Shown one piece after another: positions 15,930 through 23,999 of a stretch of 64,000 nucleotides of DNA. Every line of letters starts with the position of its first letter. Position 1 is the first letter of the stretch. A program made the position numbers and the translations under genes. The stretch is from Candidatus Thorarchaeota archaeon (lineage in GTDB: Archaea > Asgardarchaeota > Thorarchaeia > Thorarchaeales > Thorarchaeaceae): assembly GCA_016933575.1 (NCBI GenBank), contig JAFGAR010000146.1, positions 1-64,000 on the forward strand, written 5' to 3'. The notes beneath the pieces were generated by a model. It was not told the DNA's origin. It worked only from the letters and a program-made list of their open reading frames with translations, and searched no databases.

Positions 15930-17081
15930 ATGCTACAGGTGCCAATCTATTGGAATCCATTCACTATGCTAAACACAGTCTACGCGCTTGCAAACGTCAT
16001 ACCCCTGCTGATAATCGCGTTCATAGTCTATCATCGAGATCCGACTTCCAAGATTAACAGACTGTTCTCCTTGGGTTCTGCATTGTTCGCTCTTGCTTAT
16101 GCGCTATTCCCCATCGGTGGTCTGTTCTGGAATGTTTCGATTCTCAGTGTTCAAGTCATCCTTATCTCGACCAGACTCGTCTTCTTTATCGGATTCATCA
16201 GTCAGGTTGTTCTGTGCTGGGTAGCACTAGCTCTCTATGAAGGCGAAGCGATGTGGAGCCGGAGGAGAACAGTCTTTTTTGCTGGTAGCTTGATTCTCAT
16301 CAATCTTGTTGGGGTTCTTACCCCTGACGCTATCTATATCATCAACGGCCCACCAGAGATTGATACTGGAGAGGGGCTTATCTACAGTCTCTTGGGATAT
16401 CCTCTGATTGCTCTTCTCATCACTGTTTCACTTGTGACCTTCTCGAAAACATATTTCGAATTTCATAAAGAAGACCGAATAATTGGGCGTCAGGCGATGG
16501 TGCTGACTATTGGCACCTCTCTTGAATTCACTGCTATGCTCACAGGACTTCTCTCATTGTTACTCCTCATGCATTCTCTCACCTTTCTCGTCTTTGCTGT
16601 CGCCTCCACGGCAACAGTTGTGAAGTCGTTTGGATTTACGCAAGAGGCAAGTCTTGTGAAACTTAAGGTGACCAGTGAACTTCGAAGGATGAAGATTGCT
16701 ATCTCCAAAGGGCAGATTGAACGAGCTGAATTGCAGTTGAAGTTTATCAAGGACCTGGTCGCCCGAGAGAAGTCCATTGTAGCGAATGCACGGATGTTGA
16801 CACTGGAAGGATTAGTGAAGACCTATCAAGCCGACATACCATCTGCTCGTCTTGCCTTCAATGACGCAAAAGAGCTTGCAGAGAATGAGCACCTAACTGG
16901 CCTCTTAAACGAGATTGATGATCATATTGAACATTTACAAGTCTATGAAACTATGTTGACAATCAGCGAATCTGTCACGATTCCCCACAATTATACAAAC
17001 GAAGCAGAAGAAATAGAACGTGCATTAGCATACCTTGATGAGATAACCAAAAGCCCAGATATCATCTTTGAGAGAACATAA
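15930..17081 (+). CDS. Seven-helix-type membrane protein with cytoplasmic helical domain
   Basis: A 383-residue protein. About seven transmembrane segments occupy residues 10-235, resembling the sensory membrane modules of archaeal histidine kinases. A charged cytoplasmic part of about 150 residues follows, with paired amphipathic helices such as MKIAISKGQIERAELQLKFI and EGLVKTYQADIPSARLAF, which look TPR-like. No kinase, HAMP or GGDEF domain is visible. A role as a membrane receptor passing a signal through protein contacts is inferred. ATG 15930 has AGGAG about 11 nt upstream. It is not obviously part of the methyltransferase operon. Confidence 0.55.
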   Translation: MLQVPIYWNPFTMLNTVYALANVIPLLIIAFIVYHRDPTSKINRLFSLGSALFALAYALFPIGGLFWNVSILSVQVILISTRLVFFIGFISQVVLCWVALALYEGEAMWSRRRTVFFAGSLILINLVGVLTPDAIYIINGPPEIDTGEGLIYSLLGYPLIALLITVSLVTFSKTYFEFHKEDRIIGRQAMVLTIGTSLEFTAMLTGLLSLLLLMHSLTFLVFAVASTATVVKSFGFTQEASLVKLKVTSELRRMKIAISKGQIERAELQLKFIKDLVAREKSIVANARMLTLEGLVKTYQADIPSARLAFNDAKELAENEHLTGLLNEIDDHIEHLQVYETMLTISESVTIPHNYTNEAEEIERALAYLDEITKSPDIIFERT

Positions 17082-17181
17082 GTGCTCCAGAGGTACTCGA
17101 CCCACTTACGGATAATCGTATTGCACCGCACTGTGGTCCTCGTTCTGTAGGGAGTCTGTCATCACGTATTTGATTTTAGAT

Positions 17182-17514
17182 CTAGGGGATGGCTTCCGAT
17201 TGTTTTTGCGCCGCCTTCGGACCATAATATAAACCAATTAGAAATGCGATGATGAGTAGTAAAATCATATTGAAATAGATACCAAAGCCAGCTTGTTCGA
17301 AGGGGAAGATACTTGGTGTAATGTTTAGTACAACATGAAATGCTGCTCCCGTGAAGATAGATCCATTATTGTTATTGTACAGCCAGGTCATTATGATAGA
17401 GAGTGTGGTTGTGTTAGTAATGAAAAGCCAGAATGGTTTGTTTGCATAGGCCTCGATTCCTAAATCCGAAGATAAGTTACGATAGTAATTTGAGGATAGA
17501 GATTTATTAGTCAC
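17182..17514 (-). pseudogene. C-terminal fragment of a CPBP-family intramembrane protease
   Basis: The 110-residue frame matches only the end of a CPBP (Abi) protease: SIIMTWLYNNNNGSIFTGAA followed by FHVVLN, the last conserved helices with the His/Asn motif, then a final membrane helix. The EExxxR and FxxxH motifs that bind the metal are absent because the N-terminal two-thirds are missing. An intact, differently sequenced CPBP gene begins on the opposite strand only 47 bp away, so the lost part was probably removed in a rearrangement. It could be expressed but should be catalytically dead. Confidence 0.55.
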
Positions 17515-17561
17515 GAATCTGTGCGCATCCAGAAATTTCCAATAATAAGGAGAGAGTCTGT

Positions 17562-18395
17562 ATGAAGGAGTTCATCGTCAGACATCAATTAGCATTATTC
17601 GGCCTAATCACTCTGATAATTGGGTGGTTCTGGTGGGGTCAGATGGCCTTACACCTCTGGCCTGCAGAATATATCATTATTCCCTCAACGCTCGGAGGTA
17701 TCTCCCCAATCCTTACTCTTGTGATTCTCCAAAAAATCTCACAGCGTGAAGTGGATCTAGATGGAATTGTGAAGACAGCAAAGGTCGGATTTACTCATTT
17801 TCCGTGGCTCTTTATTGCTGCATTCATTCTTCCGACCGTCATAACACTTGGCAATCTTCTAAACTATGTTCTTGGATTCGAGACCGCGCTTCTTCTCCTA
17901 AATCCTGATCCTGCTGAATTGGGTTGGGCTTTGTTAGCCATCATCCCTATCACCTTTTTCCCTGGACTGATCACCAGTCCACTCTTTGAGGAGACGGGGT
18001 GGCGTGGATTTGCTTTGCCCAAACTACAAGCTAAATTTGGTCGTGAACTGGGGAGTCTTCTTGTTGGTTCGTTCTGGTGGCTCTGGCATCAGATGTCTAA
18101 CATATCCTTTGGTATCTTCCCCTCAGTATTGGGATATCTAACTATGTTGGGACAATCATTTGCAATAGATTCTATGTTCAACTTATCGAGGCGGAATCTG
18201 CTTGTTGCAATGTTTGCCCACGAGTCGCTCTTCATAACATTCACATATCTCTATAGAACTGGCAATGAGTTTGGTTCAATCCTAATTCTTGGGTTAATTT
18301 GGTTGTCTGTTCTTGTCCTAAGGATTGGAGAAAGAATCTGTGGATATCCAACGGAATTGAACCATCCCTTAACGTGTACTGATTCAGACAACTAA
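17562..18395 (+). CDS. CPBP-family intramembrane metalloprotease
   Basis: A 277-residue polytopic protein with the CPBP signature: E143-E144-T-G-W-R148-G-F, then WWLWH with His176, and AHE with His220. These provide the glutamates and histidines of the Rce1-like active site. Family members include the eukaryotic CAAX protease Rce1 and many prokaryotic enzymes of unknown substrate. No prenylated partner is obvious, although a small GTPase without a CAAX box lies 5 kb upstream. A ribosome binding site AAGGAGAG precedes the ATG. Confidence 0.85.
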   Translation: MKEFIVRHQLALFGLITLIIGWFWWGQMALHLWPAEYIIIPSTLGGISPILTLVILQKISQREVDLDGIVKTAKVGFTHFPWLFIAAFILPTVITLGNLLNYVLGFETALLLLNPDPAELGWALLAIIPITFFPGLITSPLFEETGWRGFALPKLQAKFGRELGSLLVGSFWWLWHQMSNISFGIFPSVLGYLTMLGQSFAIDSMFNLSRRNLLVAMFAHESLFITFTYLYRTGNEFGSILILGLIWLSVLVLRIGERICGYPTELNHPLTCTDSDN

Positions 18396-18521
18396 TCGTG
18401 CAGATTTGTATAGTCCCCTATCGATTAGAATAATAAGAGATACGAGTGATATTGTCCTAACAGCTCACTAGGCTGAGAAACCATACCCCTCCGATTCAAC
18501 CAGTAACGGGAGTCAAATAGC

Positions 18522-19925
18522 ATGCATGAAAATCTAAAGAGATTCAAGAAAGCCAAACCTGTTCATCCTGTCCTGTATAGAACAATCAGACCATTCAGAG
18601 AGTTTATTCGAATCGAGGCATCTGGCGGCATAATCGTTGTTGCCTGCCTGCTGATAGCTCTACTATGGGTCAATTTGCCAATAGGATCAACATACGACAT
18701 GCTCTGGGAAACTCGTTTCTCAATTGCTATTGGTAATTTTATTCTTGATGAGCCATTGGGTTTTTGGGTCAATGATCTTCTTATGGCCATATTCTTCTTC
18801 CTTATTGGCCTTGAAATAAAGCGAGAACTGCTCATCGGCTGGTTGTGCTCTTTCCAGCAAGCCATTCTTCCAGTCATTGCAGCATTTGGTGCTATGACAA
18901 TCCCGGCTCTAATCTATGTACTGTTTAATCCCCCAGGTAGTCCTGGTTCCATGGGTTGGGCAATCCCGATGGCTACAGATATAGCGATATGTCTGGGCAT
19001 TTTAAATCTCTTTGGAAACAAGATTCCTACTCCAACAAAGGTGTTTCTTACTACTCTAGCAATAGTCGATGACTTGGCTGGCATATTGGTCATTGCAATA
19101 TTTTATTCACATGGTCTACATATCGAATATCTCTTATTGAGTATTGTACTAGCTGTATCACTAATTGGACTCAATCGACTCGGCATTCGCAGACTTGTTC
19201 CGTATTTGTTGATAGGCGCCTTACTCTGGACTTCTCTCCTCCTCGGAGGCATTCATCCAACAATTGCTGGTGTTCTCCTTGCAGTGAGTATCCCTGCAAC
19301 GACGAAGATCAACTATGAGGAATTCAAGGATATTAATGACCAGTTATATGGTCGACTCGAGAAAATAGTCAGTTGTGCACCTGAGGAAGTTGATACCAAA
19401 GCCTTCCTGAACACAACAAATACGCTTGAGAGGGCCTGTCGAGATGCTGAGGCTCCCCTCCAACGTACTGAAATCATGCTTGCGCCTTGGGTTGCTTTCT
19501 TCATTGTACCCCTCTTTGTTCTTGCTAATGCAGGTGTTAGAATTGAGTCGAACCTCCTCGAACTCTTCACACACCCTGTTACTTTGGGGATTATCTTTGG
19601 GCTTGTCATTGGCAAACCACTGGGTGTAATCTCAAGTATCTGGTTGATAGAAAAGACCGGTCGTATCCAGGTTTCTGCTGCCTTTAATCGAGAACTTCTA
19701 GTTGGTATCTCATTATTGACTGGTATCGGATTCACAATATCACTTTTCATCTCGGGTCTATCCTTCGCACCTGGTGTCTTATTGGAATCAGCGAAGACCG
19801 GTATCTTGATTGCAGCCCTTATATCTGGCATTCTTGCTCTGTTCACACTCAGACGAGCAGTAGGAAAGATAGAATCTGCAAAGAAAGAAGAAATTGTGAT
19901 GCAGATCTCCGCACATCCCACCTAG
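18522..19925 (+). CDS. nhaA: NhaA-type Na+/H+ antiporter
   Basis: A 467-residue antiporter that exchanges external protons for cytoplasmic sodium. The NhaA hallmarks are present: MATDIA with Asp153 and the pair Asp183-Asp184 in IVDDLAG, equivalent to Asp133, Asp163 and Asp164 of the Escherichia coli enzyme. The two conserved Asp residues of the IVDD pair carry the ion. It is longer than E. coli NhaA because of an N-terminal charged tail and a hydrophilic insertion (about residues 265-310). NhaA is mainly bacterial, so a transfer origin is likely. GGGAG precedes the ATG. It is monocistronic by spacing. Confidence 0.92.
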   Translation: MHENLKRFKKAKPVHPVLYRTIRPFREFIRIEASGGIIVVACLLIALLWVNLPIGSTYDMLWETRFSIAIGNFILDEPLGFWVNDLLMAIFFFLIGLEIKRELLIGWLCSFQQAILPVIAAFGAMTIPALIYVLFNPPGSPGSMGWAIPMATDIAICLGILNLFGNKIPTPTKVFLTTLAIVDDLAGILVIAIFYSHGLHIEYLLLSIVLAVSLIGLNRLGIRRLVPYLLIGALLWTSLLLGGIHPTIAGVLLAVSIPATTKINYEEFKDINDQLYGRLEKIVSCAPEEVDTKAFLNTTNTLERACRDAEAPLQRTEIMLAPWVAFFIVPLFVLANAGVRIESNLLELFTHPVTLGIIFGLVIGKPLGVISSIWLIEKTGRIQVSAAFNRELLVGISLLTGIGFTISLFISGLSFAPGVLLESAKTGILIAALISGILALFTLRRAVGKIESAKKEEIVMQISAHPT

Positions 19926-20052
19926 ACAACAAGAATCTACCTCAGGCTGCCCCAACTATACATGACAGCAGTGGGTCTTCGCAGAGATAGGAAATTTACA
20001 TGGTCTGTACCATATTGACCTATTGAAAGCATGTAGAGCATCAAATCGACAA

Positions 20053-20079
20053 TGTAAAAGGATATATCATTTTTTTACA
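20053..20079 (+). promoter_or_regulatory. Promoter with inverted-repeat operator for the winged-helix gene
   Basis: TGTAAAA (20053-20059) and TTTTACA (20073-20079) are perfect inverted arms around a 13-nt spacer that contains the TATA box GATATATC. Start of transcription would fall near 20090, about 20 nt before the ATG at 20111. A dimeric regulator on this site would block TBP, as expected for autorepression by the downstream gene. Confidence 0.5.
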
Positions 20080-20110
20080 CAATTTTGTAGCTAGTTGGCG
20101 ATTGCTAATC

Positions 20111-20491
20111 ATGAATGTAAGTAAAGCAACAGATTCAAACACAAATTCCCCAATGACTGAGATGTTCTCTCATCTGGGGCGTCCCTGTACAGTTCCTCTC
20201 ATTTTTGCGCTCGGTGAGCGTTCGTACAATGCCAACATTCGCGAGTTGCGAAACAGTATTGATATGAGTGACGGTAAGAGACTAAGCGAGTCTACAATCT
20301 CGAAATGTCTAACTGACCTTACTCAGATCGGTATTGTTGAAGGAACTGAACATGCACACTCTCCCCCGAAGGCAGAATACTGTCTGACCTCAACAGGTCA
20401 ACAGCTCTATAGACACCTTCTCCAGATACGACATCTGGCTGAAAGAGCCTCTTCGGAACCAAATTTCCTTGATAGCATGTCTGCCTGCTAA
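20111..20491 (+). CDS. HxlR/PadR-like winged-helix transcriptional regulator
   Basis: About 126 residues. The domain begins LGRPCTVPLIFALGE and continues through an acidic/basic helix pair to SESTISKCLTDLTQIGIVEG, the recognition helix and wing, then a C-terminal dimerisation helix. This order matches HxlR-type regulators. ATG 20111 is preferred over TTG 20102 from domain alignment and the transcript start expected from the TATA box. A symmetric operator surrounds its own TATA box. A strong hairpin follows at 20512-20529. A single Cys at the very end (SMSAC) is not enough to claim redox sensing. Confidence 0.75.
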   Translation: MNVSKATDSNTNSPMTEMFSHLGRPCTVPLIFALGERSYNANIRELRNSIDMSDGKRLSESTISKCLTDLTQIGIVEGTEHAHSPPKAEYCLTSTGQQLYRHLLQIRHLAERASSEPNFLDSMSAC

Positions 20492-20511
20492 GGATTTTTT
20501 GGGGGTCGGCT

Positions 20512-20529
20512 AGAGCCCCTCAGGGCTCT
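20512..20529 (+). terminator. Hairpin terminator after the winged-helix gene
   Basis: AGAGCCC (20512-20518), loop CTCA, and GGGCTCT (20523-20529) form a perfect 7-bp G+C-rich stem 20 nt after the stop codon. A T-rich tract TTTCTTTTT follows at about 20540. Archaeal termination relies mostly on the T tract; the stem may also protect the 3' end. Confidence 0.6.
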
Positions 20530-20609
20530 GCCACCATCATTTCTTTTTCAAATACATGGAAACCTTCAGCTCTGATGGGTTTCATCATTTTCATACTCTG
20601 AAACTTCTG

Positions 20610-20848
20610 GAAATCCCTATATACTAACTTCAAGGGAAAACGCCTGCCAATGAATAGGATGTGTATTCGACTACAAGGGAGTTTTCACTACTGACAGTGC
20701 TTGCTGACATCGCACTGCCAATGGTCTAGGTCGTACACTCATTGGTGATCTTTTCTAACAGACTGAACAATGAGTTCTAGCTCATTCTCTATGTGACAAC
20801 TTCTCTGAGTTCTGTCTGCACATCTCATTCGTATTAGGAGGTAAGAAA
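20610..20848 (+). promoter_or_regulatory. Promoter and long foldable leader of the homocysteine operon
   Basis: A BRE-like GAAATCC (20610-20616) and TATA CTATATAC (20617-20624) predict transcription from about 20646, leaving a leader of roughly 200 nt. Within it lie back-to-back stems CAGTGC/GCACTG (20695-20700, 20712-20717) and CCAATG/CATTGG (20718-20723, 20740-20745). A third stem is AATGAG/CTCATT (20769-20774, 20781-20786). CTCATT also occurs at 20738-20743, overlapping the second stem, so AATGAG can pair with either partner, giving mutually exclusive folds. The ribosome binding site AGGAGGT sits near 20836. No known riboswitch class was recognised. The rest of 20492-20848 holds only the preceding terminator and spacer. 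Confidence 0.45.
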
Positions 20849-22207
20849 ATGAAAGAGAACGAGAAATCTATTGAAGAGATCAACATCAGAATTGCTGATG
20901 GAAATGCACGTGTCGTCACTGCGGATGAGATGGTCAAGATCGTCGCAGAGATGAGTGTTGATGAAGTAGTACATGAAGTCGATGTTGTCACAACGGGTAC
21001 GTTTGGTGCGATGTGCTCTTCCGGAGTCTGGATGAACTTCGGACATTCTGAACCTCCTATGAAAATGTCCAGGGTCTGGCTGAATGATGTAGAGGCCTAC
21101 TCGTCCGTGGCTGCTGTTGACGCCTATCTTGGAGCAACACAACCTTCACGGAGCCTAGGAATTGAATATGGCGGAGGTCATGTCATTGAAGACCTTGTTC
21201 GAGGAAGATCTGTCCGTCTTGAGGCAGAAGGTACATCCTCTGATTGCTACCCACTAAAGAGTCTCTCAGCTGATATCAAACTTGAAGACATGAATCAGGC
21301 TATCATGTCGAACCCTCGCAATTGCTATGAGCGATATGGAGCAGCAACAAACACATCTGATCGCGCCATCAATACATACATGGGGCGACTGCTGCCTTCC
21401 ATGGGGAACGCTACCTATTCTGGAGCGGGAGAACTCTCCCCAATAATCAATGATCCCACTTTTCAGACCGTTGGAATTGGTACTCGAATTCTTCTTGGAG
21501 GTACTGAAGGTTATGTCATCGGCAGTGGTACTCAGCACAATCCTAGTGATGGATTTGGAATCCTTATGGTCCAGGGCAATCTCAAGCAGATGAGTCCTGA
21601 GTTTCTCCGAGGCGCTACTCTGACTGGGTATGGTCCAACACTCTATGTGGGCGTTGGAGTACCGATACCCGTCATCAATGCAGAAGTTGTCAGGAGTACA
21701 GCAGTAGCGGATGGCGATATTGTCACAGATGTCTATGATTACGGTATTCAATCCCGGGATAGACCGACTCTAGCCAAGGTCACTTATGAAGAACTGAAGT
21801 CCGGAATGATTGAGATCAATGGAACAATGGTTCAGACATCAGCACTCTCGAGCTTCAGGAATGCCTTAATGATTGCCAGAAGATTGAGAGACCTGATTCT
21901 GCAAAAGAAATTCTTCCTGACTGAACCTGTTGAGCTACTGAAATCCGAAGGTACTGCATATCCAATGCGCCAGCGAGTCAGGAATGACGCACGAGACCCG
22001 CAGATTGCAGTGAATCACTATTCGGAGTACTATGTTCAACGTGATGAAACAAATTGTGTTCACTGTGGATTATGTGTTCCATACTGCTCAGCTGGAGTGT
22101 TTCAGCAGAATGTTGACTGGACAGTGTCCTATGAACCAAGTCGATGTGTAGAGTGCGGCGAGTGTCGAGATGTCTGTCCTCAACGTGCTATTCATCTTCG
22201 AGGGTGA
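20849..22207 (+). CDS. DUF39 sulfurtransferase for homocysteine synthesis, fused to ferredoxin domain
   Basis: A 452-residue protein of the COG1900/DUF39 family, which in methanogens converts aspartate semialdehyde plus sulfide to homocysteine. Residues 1-380 form the DUF39 domain. Cys56 (AMCSSG) and Cys133 (SDCYPLKS) appear to correspond to the two invariant cysteines of the Methanosarcina enzyme MA1821, as I recall them. The C-terminus is a two-cluster ferredoxin: CVHCGLCVPYC and CVECGECRDVC. In methanogens the ferredoxin part is on a separate protein, so this is a fusion. No CBS domains are seen. It heads an operon with UPF0280, asd and ask. Confidence 0.88.
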   Translation: MKENEKSIEEINIRIADGNARVVTADEMVKIVAEMSVDEVVHEVDVVTTGTFGAMCSSGVWMNFGHSEPPMKMSRVWLNDVEAYSSVAAVDAYLGATQPSRSLGIEYGGGHVIEDLVRGRSVRLEAEGTSSDCYPLKSLSADIKLEDMNQAIMSNPRNCYERYGAATNTSDRAINTYMGRLLPSMGNATYSGAGELSPIINDPTFQTVGIGTRILLGGTEGYVIGSGTQHNPSDGFGILMVQGNLKQMSPEFLRGATLTGYGPTLYVGVGVPIPVINAEVVRSTAVADGDIVTDVYDYGIQSRDRPTLAKVTYEELKSGMIEINGTMVQTSALSSFRNALMIARRLRDLILQKKFFLTEPVELLKSEGTAYPMRQRVRNDARDPQIAVNHYSEYYVQRDETNCVHCGLCVPYCSAGVFQQNVDWTVSYEPSRCVECGECRDVCPQRAIHLRG

Positions 22208-22218
22208 GGTGATGCAAA

Positions 22219-22947
22219 ATGGAACGATATTATCTCAGAATTGGAGAGACTATAGCTACGCTCATCTCCGAACCAGAATACCACTCGATAGCAGAGCATG
22301 CCGTACGATTCGCGCGACGACAGGTTATTGACTACATAGAAAAAGTGCCAGAATTCAAGACAAGCTATGCACCTCTGGAGATTAAAGACAATGCTCCTGA
22401 TATTGTGCAGTCCATGGGCCGAGCAGCTTTCAAGACAAACGTAGGTCCAATGGCTGCAGTCGCTGGTGCTATCGCTCAATTTGCTATAGAAAGTATGATG
22501 GATGCAGGTGCCAGCCATGTAGTCTTTGACAATGGAGGGGACATAGCAATGTATCTCGACCATCCCATCATTGTCGGACTCTATACTGGTACGAAAGGTC
22601 CACAGGGGCTTGGTTTCAAAGTGACTAGGACTGGAACACTCCTTGGTCTCTGTACCTCATCCGCAACAATTGGACACTCGTTCAGTTTTGGGAACACCGA
22701 TTCTTCAACTGTCTATGCTACTGATGTGGCTCTTGCCGATGCATACGCAACTGCTCTAGGAAACGCAGTCACAATCCCTGACTATACTCTCATTGAATCT
22801 TCGCTTCGGGGTGTGATGATTCCGGGTATTCTTGGAGCAATGGTGACAATCGATGATGCTGTTGGCACCTGTGGCATGCTACCTGAGTTGGTCCAGGCTC
22901 GGGTCGACTATGATTTAATCTCAAAGGGTCTGGGGGGATATGAGTGA
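22219..22947 (+). CDS. UPF0280 (COG2122, ApbE-like) homocysteine-pathway protein
   Basis: A 242-residue protein of UPF0280, with the typical ETIATLISEPEYHSIAEHAV start and the central DNGGDIAMYL and SSATIGHSFSFG motifs. Genetic work in methanogens linked COG2122 to the same homocysteine route as COG1900; its exact chemistry, perhaps sulfur delivery, is not settled. The gene lies 11 nt after the DUF39-ferredoxin gene and its stop overlaps the GTG start of asd by 4 nt (GTGA), a strong operon signal. Confidence 0.85.
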   Translation: MERYYLRIGETIATLISEPEYHSIAEHAVRFARRQVIDYIEKVPEFKTSYAPLEIKDNAPDIVQSMGRAAFKTNVGPMAAVAGAIAQFAIESMMDAGASHVVFDNGGDIAMYLDHPIIVGLYTGTKGPQGLGFKVTRTGTLLGLCTSSATIGHSFSFGNTDSSTVYATDVALADAYATALGNAVTIPDYTLIESSLRGVMIPGILGAMVTIDDAVGTCGMLPELVQARVDYDLISKGLGGYE

Positions 22948-23999
22948 AGAAACTAAGAGCGTGTATCCTTGGTGCTACAGGGATTGTTGGGCAGCACTTC
23001 ATTCGAATCTTGGCTGACCATCCATTCTTTGAGATAGAAGCATTGACTGCATCGCCTCGTTCTCAGGGTCATGAGTATGGCAGACAAGTAGACTGGCTTG
23101 TATCTGAGAGAGTCCCTGAGATTGTGCAGGAGATGGTCATTCAGGACACATGTGCGGATACTGTGTTGAGACTTGACCCGGACATAGTCTTCAGTGCACT
23201 ACCAAGTGGAATCGCCTCAGATATTGAAGCTCAATTGGCCACTGCTGGCCTACCAGTCTTCTCCAATACTGGTGCTCACCGGATGGACTCCTCAGTTCCC
23301 ATATTGATACCTGAGGTCAATCCGGACCATCTGGAATTGATCAAATATCAGGACCTAGGTGATGGTTACATTGTCACAAACTCAAACTGCTCTACTTCAG
23401 GCTTGGTTCTGGCTCTCAGACCCCTGATGGAATTAGGCGTGCGTAAGCTCACTGTGACTACGTTTCAAGCAGTCTCAGGAGCGGGAAGACGGGGTGTGTC
23501 ATCTCTGGACATCCTAGGAAATGTCATCCCCTTCATCACAAACGAGGAAGCGAAGATTGTGGGAGAGACCAAGAAGATACTAGGCACCAGGTCTACAGGT
23601 GAGGTCATTCCAGCTCCTATCGATGTGAATGCAAGTTGTGCAAGAGTGCCCGTCTTAGATGGACACCTTGAGAGTGTCGTTATAGATATGGATGAACCTG
23701 TTTCAATTGACAGAGTGGTCGAGTTACTGGAGAACTTTACCGGCGAACCACAGGCTCTTACTCTTCCAATGGCTCCCAGTAGACCCCTTGTGGTCCTTCA
23801 TGAGAATGACCGGCCGCAACCCAAGAGAGACCTCTCCTTAGGGTCTGGCGATCTGGGGATGACCGTAAAGCTGGGTCGCCTCCGCTGTCAGGGCAACCAG
23901 CTCAACATGTTTCTCTTGGTCCATAATACCATACGTGGCGCAGCAGGTGCCTCTGTGCTTAATGCTGAGTTTGCACGAGCAAAGGGGGTGTTGGCGTGA
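22944..23999 (+). CDS. asd: Aspartate-semialdehyde dehydrogenase
   Basis: A 351-residue NADP-dependent enzyme that reduces aspartyl phosphate to aspartate semialdehyde. The N-terminal Rossmann motif is CILGATGIVGQHF and the catalytic nucleophile is Cys149 in NSNCSTSG. The substrate-binding segment TFQAVSGAGRRG follows. The sequence is of the archaeal/fungal-type family. Its product is the direct substrate of the DUF39 protein two genes upstream. The GTG start overlaps the preceding stop, and its own TGA overlaps the GTG of the kinase. Confidence 0.93.
   Translation: MKKLRACILGATGIVGQHFIRILADHPFFEIEALTASPRSQGHEYGRQVDWLVSERVPEIVQEMVIQDTCADTVLRLDPDIVFSALPSGIASDIEAQLATAGLPVFSNTGAHRMDSSVPILIPEVNPDHLELIKYQDLGDGYIVTNSNCSTSGLVLALRPLMELGVRKLTVTTFQAVSGAGRRGVSSLDILGNVIPFITNEEAKIVGETKKILGTRSTGEVIPAPIDVNASCARVPVLDGHLESVVIDMDEPVSIDRVVELLENFTGEPQALTLPMAPSRPLVVLHENDRPQPKRDLSLGSGDLGMTVKLGRLRCQGNQLNMFLLVHNTIRGAAGASVLNAEFARAKGVLA

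Noticed and set aside
19313..19921. 202-residue antisense frame over NhaA
   Set aside because: NhaA is unmistakable on the other strand, and this frame has no motif or ribosome site.
20492..20848. Known SAM, cobalamin or T-box riboswitch ahead of the homocysteine operon
   Set aside because: None of the conserved core sequences of these classes is visible; only generic stems are present.
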